Shown here in pieces: positions 62,088 through 64,000 of a stretch of DNA of 64,000 nt. Position numbers and translations under genes: made by a program. This stretch comes from Pyropia haitanensis. Lineage: Eukaryota > Rhodophyta > Bangiophyceae > Bangiales > Bangiaceae. The first letter of the stretch is position 1; each line of letters begins with the position of its first letter. The notes beneath the pieces were generated by a model. It saw only the letters and a list, made by a program, of their open reading frames with translations. It was not told the DNA's origin and did not search any database. The stretch covers positions 1,807,501 to 1,871,500 of the forward strand of contig SDUX01000006.1 in assembly GCA_008729055.1 (NCBI GenBank), read 5' to 3'.

Positions 62088-63226
62088 TCACCCCCCAATG
62101 GTGATCATGGGCCGGTTGTCGGACCGCGCCAGCTCGTGGCGGTCCTTCTTCCCCCCCAGGCTGTAGTGCTTGCGCCGCACCGCCGCGCGGACGGTGGCCG
62201 CCAGCTCATCGTCGGTCCCGCCCGCGCGCATCACGTCGCGGAGGCTCACCTCGTCCGCGCCAAACAGGCACACCTTGAGCGCCCCGTCGGCGGTCAGGCG
62301 GAGGCGGTTGCAGCCGCCACAAAAGTGGTTGGTCATGGACGTGATAAAGCCGATGCGGCCCGCGTGGCCCGGCACCCGGTAGTGCTTGCACGTGTCGTGC
62401 GGGTCGTCGTCGACGCGCTCCAGCGCGCCGGTGCGGTCGCCAATCGCGCCGAGCATCTCGGCGTAGGACACGAAGCGCGCGTCGGACCAGGCGTTGCCCC
62501 CAAACGGCATGTACTCGATGAACCGCACGTCGAGCGGGCGGTCGCGGGTGAGGCCCACAAAGTCCCCCACCTCATCCTCGTTGACGCCCCGCATGACGAC
62601 CACGTTGAGCTTGACGCTGGCAAAGCCCGCCGCGAGCGCCGCGTCGACCGCGTCGAGCACCCGCCCCTGCCCGCGGCGGCGGGTGATGAGCTCAAAGCGG
62701 GCCGGCACCAGCGTGTCGAGCGACACGTTGAGGGCGGTGAGGCCCGCCGCGCGGAGGGCGGGCAGGTGCCGCCCCAGCGTCAGGCCGTTGGTGGTCATGC
62801 CGAGGGAGGTGAGGCCCGGCAGCGCGGCGAGGCCCGCCACCACCGCCACCGCGTCGGGGCGGACGAGCGGCTCGCCGCCGGTGAGGCGGATTTTGGTCAC
62901 CCCAGACGCGACAAACAGCGACGCGAGGCGGGTGATCTCGGGGGTGGTCAGCGTCGACGCGGGGGGGGTGAGCGCCACCCCGTCGGCGGGCATGCAGTAC
63001 CGACACCGCAGGTTGCACCGCTCCGTCAGGGAGATGCGGAGGTACGTGTGCGTGCGGCCAAAGGTGTCGTCCAGGGGGGCGCCGCGGGCGGCCACGCCCG
63101 CCGCCGCCGGCGTGACCGTCTCAGCAGCAGGCCCACCGGGTGAGGGGGGGCGCGGGCGGGGGGAGCGCGCCGGCGGGTCGACCCTCCTCTGCGGCGCGGG
63201 CGACGACCGTGCCGCCGCCGCCGCCG

Positions 63227-63269
<43 letters not shown>

Positions 63270-63563
63270 TGCCGCTGCGGCTTCTGCCACGGCCGCGTGG
63301 GGGGGCGCCGCCGCCGGCCGCACCGCCCGCGGGGCGGGGGGCGCCCACGCCGCGGCCGTCGACGACGCGGCGCGGCCAGCAGCGGCGACCGCCGCGGCGG
63401 CCGCGGGCGTGGCGGCGGTGGCCGCGGCGGTGGCCGCGGCGGTGGCCGCGGCGGTGGCCGCGGCGGTGGTGGGCGCCCGTGACAGGGGCGGGAGGGGGTA
63501 GGCCGGCGCGGCCCGCCTGGCAGCAGCGGCCGCCGCCGCCGCCGCCCCTCTCAGCAGGCCCAT
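62088..63563 (-). CDS. CNX2: GTP 3',8-cyclase (MoaA/CNX2), molybdenum cofactor synthesis
   Basis: Predicted 491-residue radical-SAM enzyme catalysing the first step of molybdenum cofactor synthesis from GTP, together with MoaC/CNX3; in eukaryotes this happens in mitochondria. The N-terminal ~160 residues (MGLLRGAAAAAAAAARRA...) are basic, Ala-rich and presequence-like, with long Ala runs. The radical-SAM cluster motif is in LTERCNLRCRYCMP (CxxxCxxC). KIRLTGGEPLVRPD and LGMTTNG follow. The second, GTP-binding 4Fe-4S cluster is in NHFCGGCNRLRLTADGALKVC (three Cys, CxxC-x13-C). The C-terminal double glycine required for activity in MoaA ends the protein (MITIGG). An upstream in-frame ATG at 63680 would lengthen the leader by 39 residues. 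The gene is intronless. Confidence 0.95.
63216..63285. repeat. (GCC)n microsatellite in MoaA leader
   Basis: A GCC array encodes an alanine run in the presumed organellar presequence and is likely variable in length. Confidence 0.8.
63412..63468. repeat. 12-base tandem repeat in MoaA leader
   Basis: Nearly five copies of GCGGTGGCCGCG encode an Ala/Thr repeat on the minus strand in the N-terminal extension of MoaA. Confidence 0.85.
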
Positions 63564-64000
63564 GGTCGCCGGCAGCAGCAGTGGCGGCAGCGGCCCGGCC
63601 GCCCGGCGGGCCGGGGCGCCGTCAGAGGCAACGTCGGCAGGCGGGCAGACGGCCGAGGAAGCAGACGGGACAGACGGCACGGGCGGAAGGGGTGGCGGCG
63701 GGGGACAAGGGAGGGCGGTGCGGCGCCAACCAGGGGGACCCGTGGCGAGTGCGGCGCGCGGACCGAGGGGAGCACCGGGGGGGAGGGACGGGGGGGGGAC
63801 GCAGACCGGGGAGGGGCAGCACGGGTGGGGGCTTGGGCAAGTGGCGGGCGCTGGCGCGGGGGCGGTGCGGGGCCACGGTCGGCCAGGTCGGGGGGATGTT
63901 GGCCAGGTGGGCCGGCCGCGGCAGCGGGGCGGCGGCGCCCGCGCGCGAGGCGGGCCTTGCCAGCGCGTCGGTGGTCGCGGTCGGCAGGTGCCGCCGCCGC
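63564..64000. other. Upstream region of MoaA/CNX2
   Basis: G+C-rich sequence upstream of the MoaA start, with the frame open to 63680. The window ends without another recognisable gene. Confidence 0.5.

Overview
The window is nuclear DNA of a eukaryotic alga. It is extremely G+C-rich, with long C or G homopolymers and (GCC/GGC)n tracts throughout. Its genes mix eukaryotic trafficking, chromatin and ER factors (Rab GDI, SNF2 ATPase, bZIP, ER DnaJ, a SNARE-like protein) with organellar ones (an ABC1-like kinase, an RseP-type protease, a HIG1 protein, CNX2/MoaA). Most genes lack introns. The few introns found are short to moderate and follow GT-AG. I infer a bangiophycean red alga of the Porphyra/Pyropia type; no marker gene in the window proves the lineage. 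Chlamydomonas-like green algae would be expected to have many more introns. || Layout. 1-8.1 kb: a helical protein with weak hemerythrin resemblance (+), a HIG1-domain mitochondrial protein (-), a HAD phosphatase (-) and a bZIP factor (-). 9.8-18.6 kb: Rab GDI (+), a doubtful low-complexity protein (-) and a long ABC1 kinase/beta-lactamase fusion (+). 19.7-27.9 kb: a SNF2 ATPase with apparent ubiquitin-binding helices (-), galactokinase in two exons (-), and an ER-type DnaJ (+) divergent from it. 30.6-35.4 kb: a metallophosphoesterase (+) converging on a two-exon SNARE-like protein (-). 37.4-40.3 kb: a very repetitive nuclear-type protein (+) whose reading frame changes repeatedly at homopolymers. 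41-52 kb: a thioredoxin/zeta-type P-loop kinase fusion (-), 3-hydroxyisobutyryl-CoA hydrolase (+), a five-exon D-aminoacyl-tRNA deacylase (+) and an RseP-like site-2 protease (+). 53.4-63.6 kb: cysteine dioxygenase (+), a secreted protein with two 10-cysteine repeats (-), an FG-GAP/UnbV membrane protein (+) and MoaA/CNX2 (-). || The genes form no operon and no single pathway; this is ordinary eukaryotic housekeeping gene order with long intergenic spaces. Shared features are pyrimidine-rich leaders just before many start codons, a recurrent GTACGT splice donor, and reading-frame changes at C/G homopolymers in three genes. The frame changes most likely reflect homopolymer length errors in the assembly. 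The most unusual proteins are the thioredoxin-kinase fusion, the ubiquitin-reader-like SNF2 protein and the duplicated 10-cysteine secreted protein. I see no CRISPR array, tRNA, rRNA, viral gene or intact transposon.
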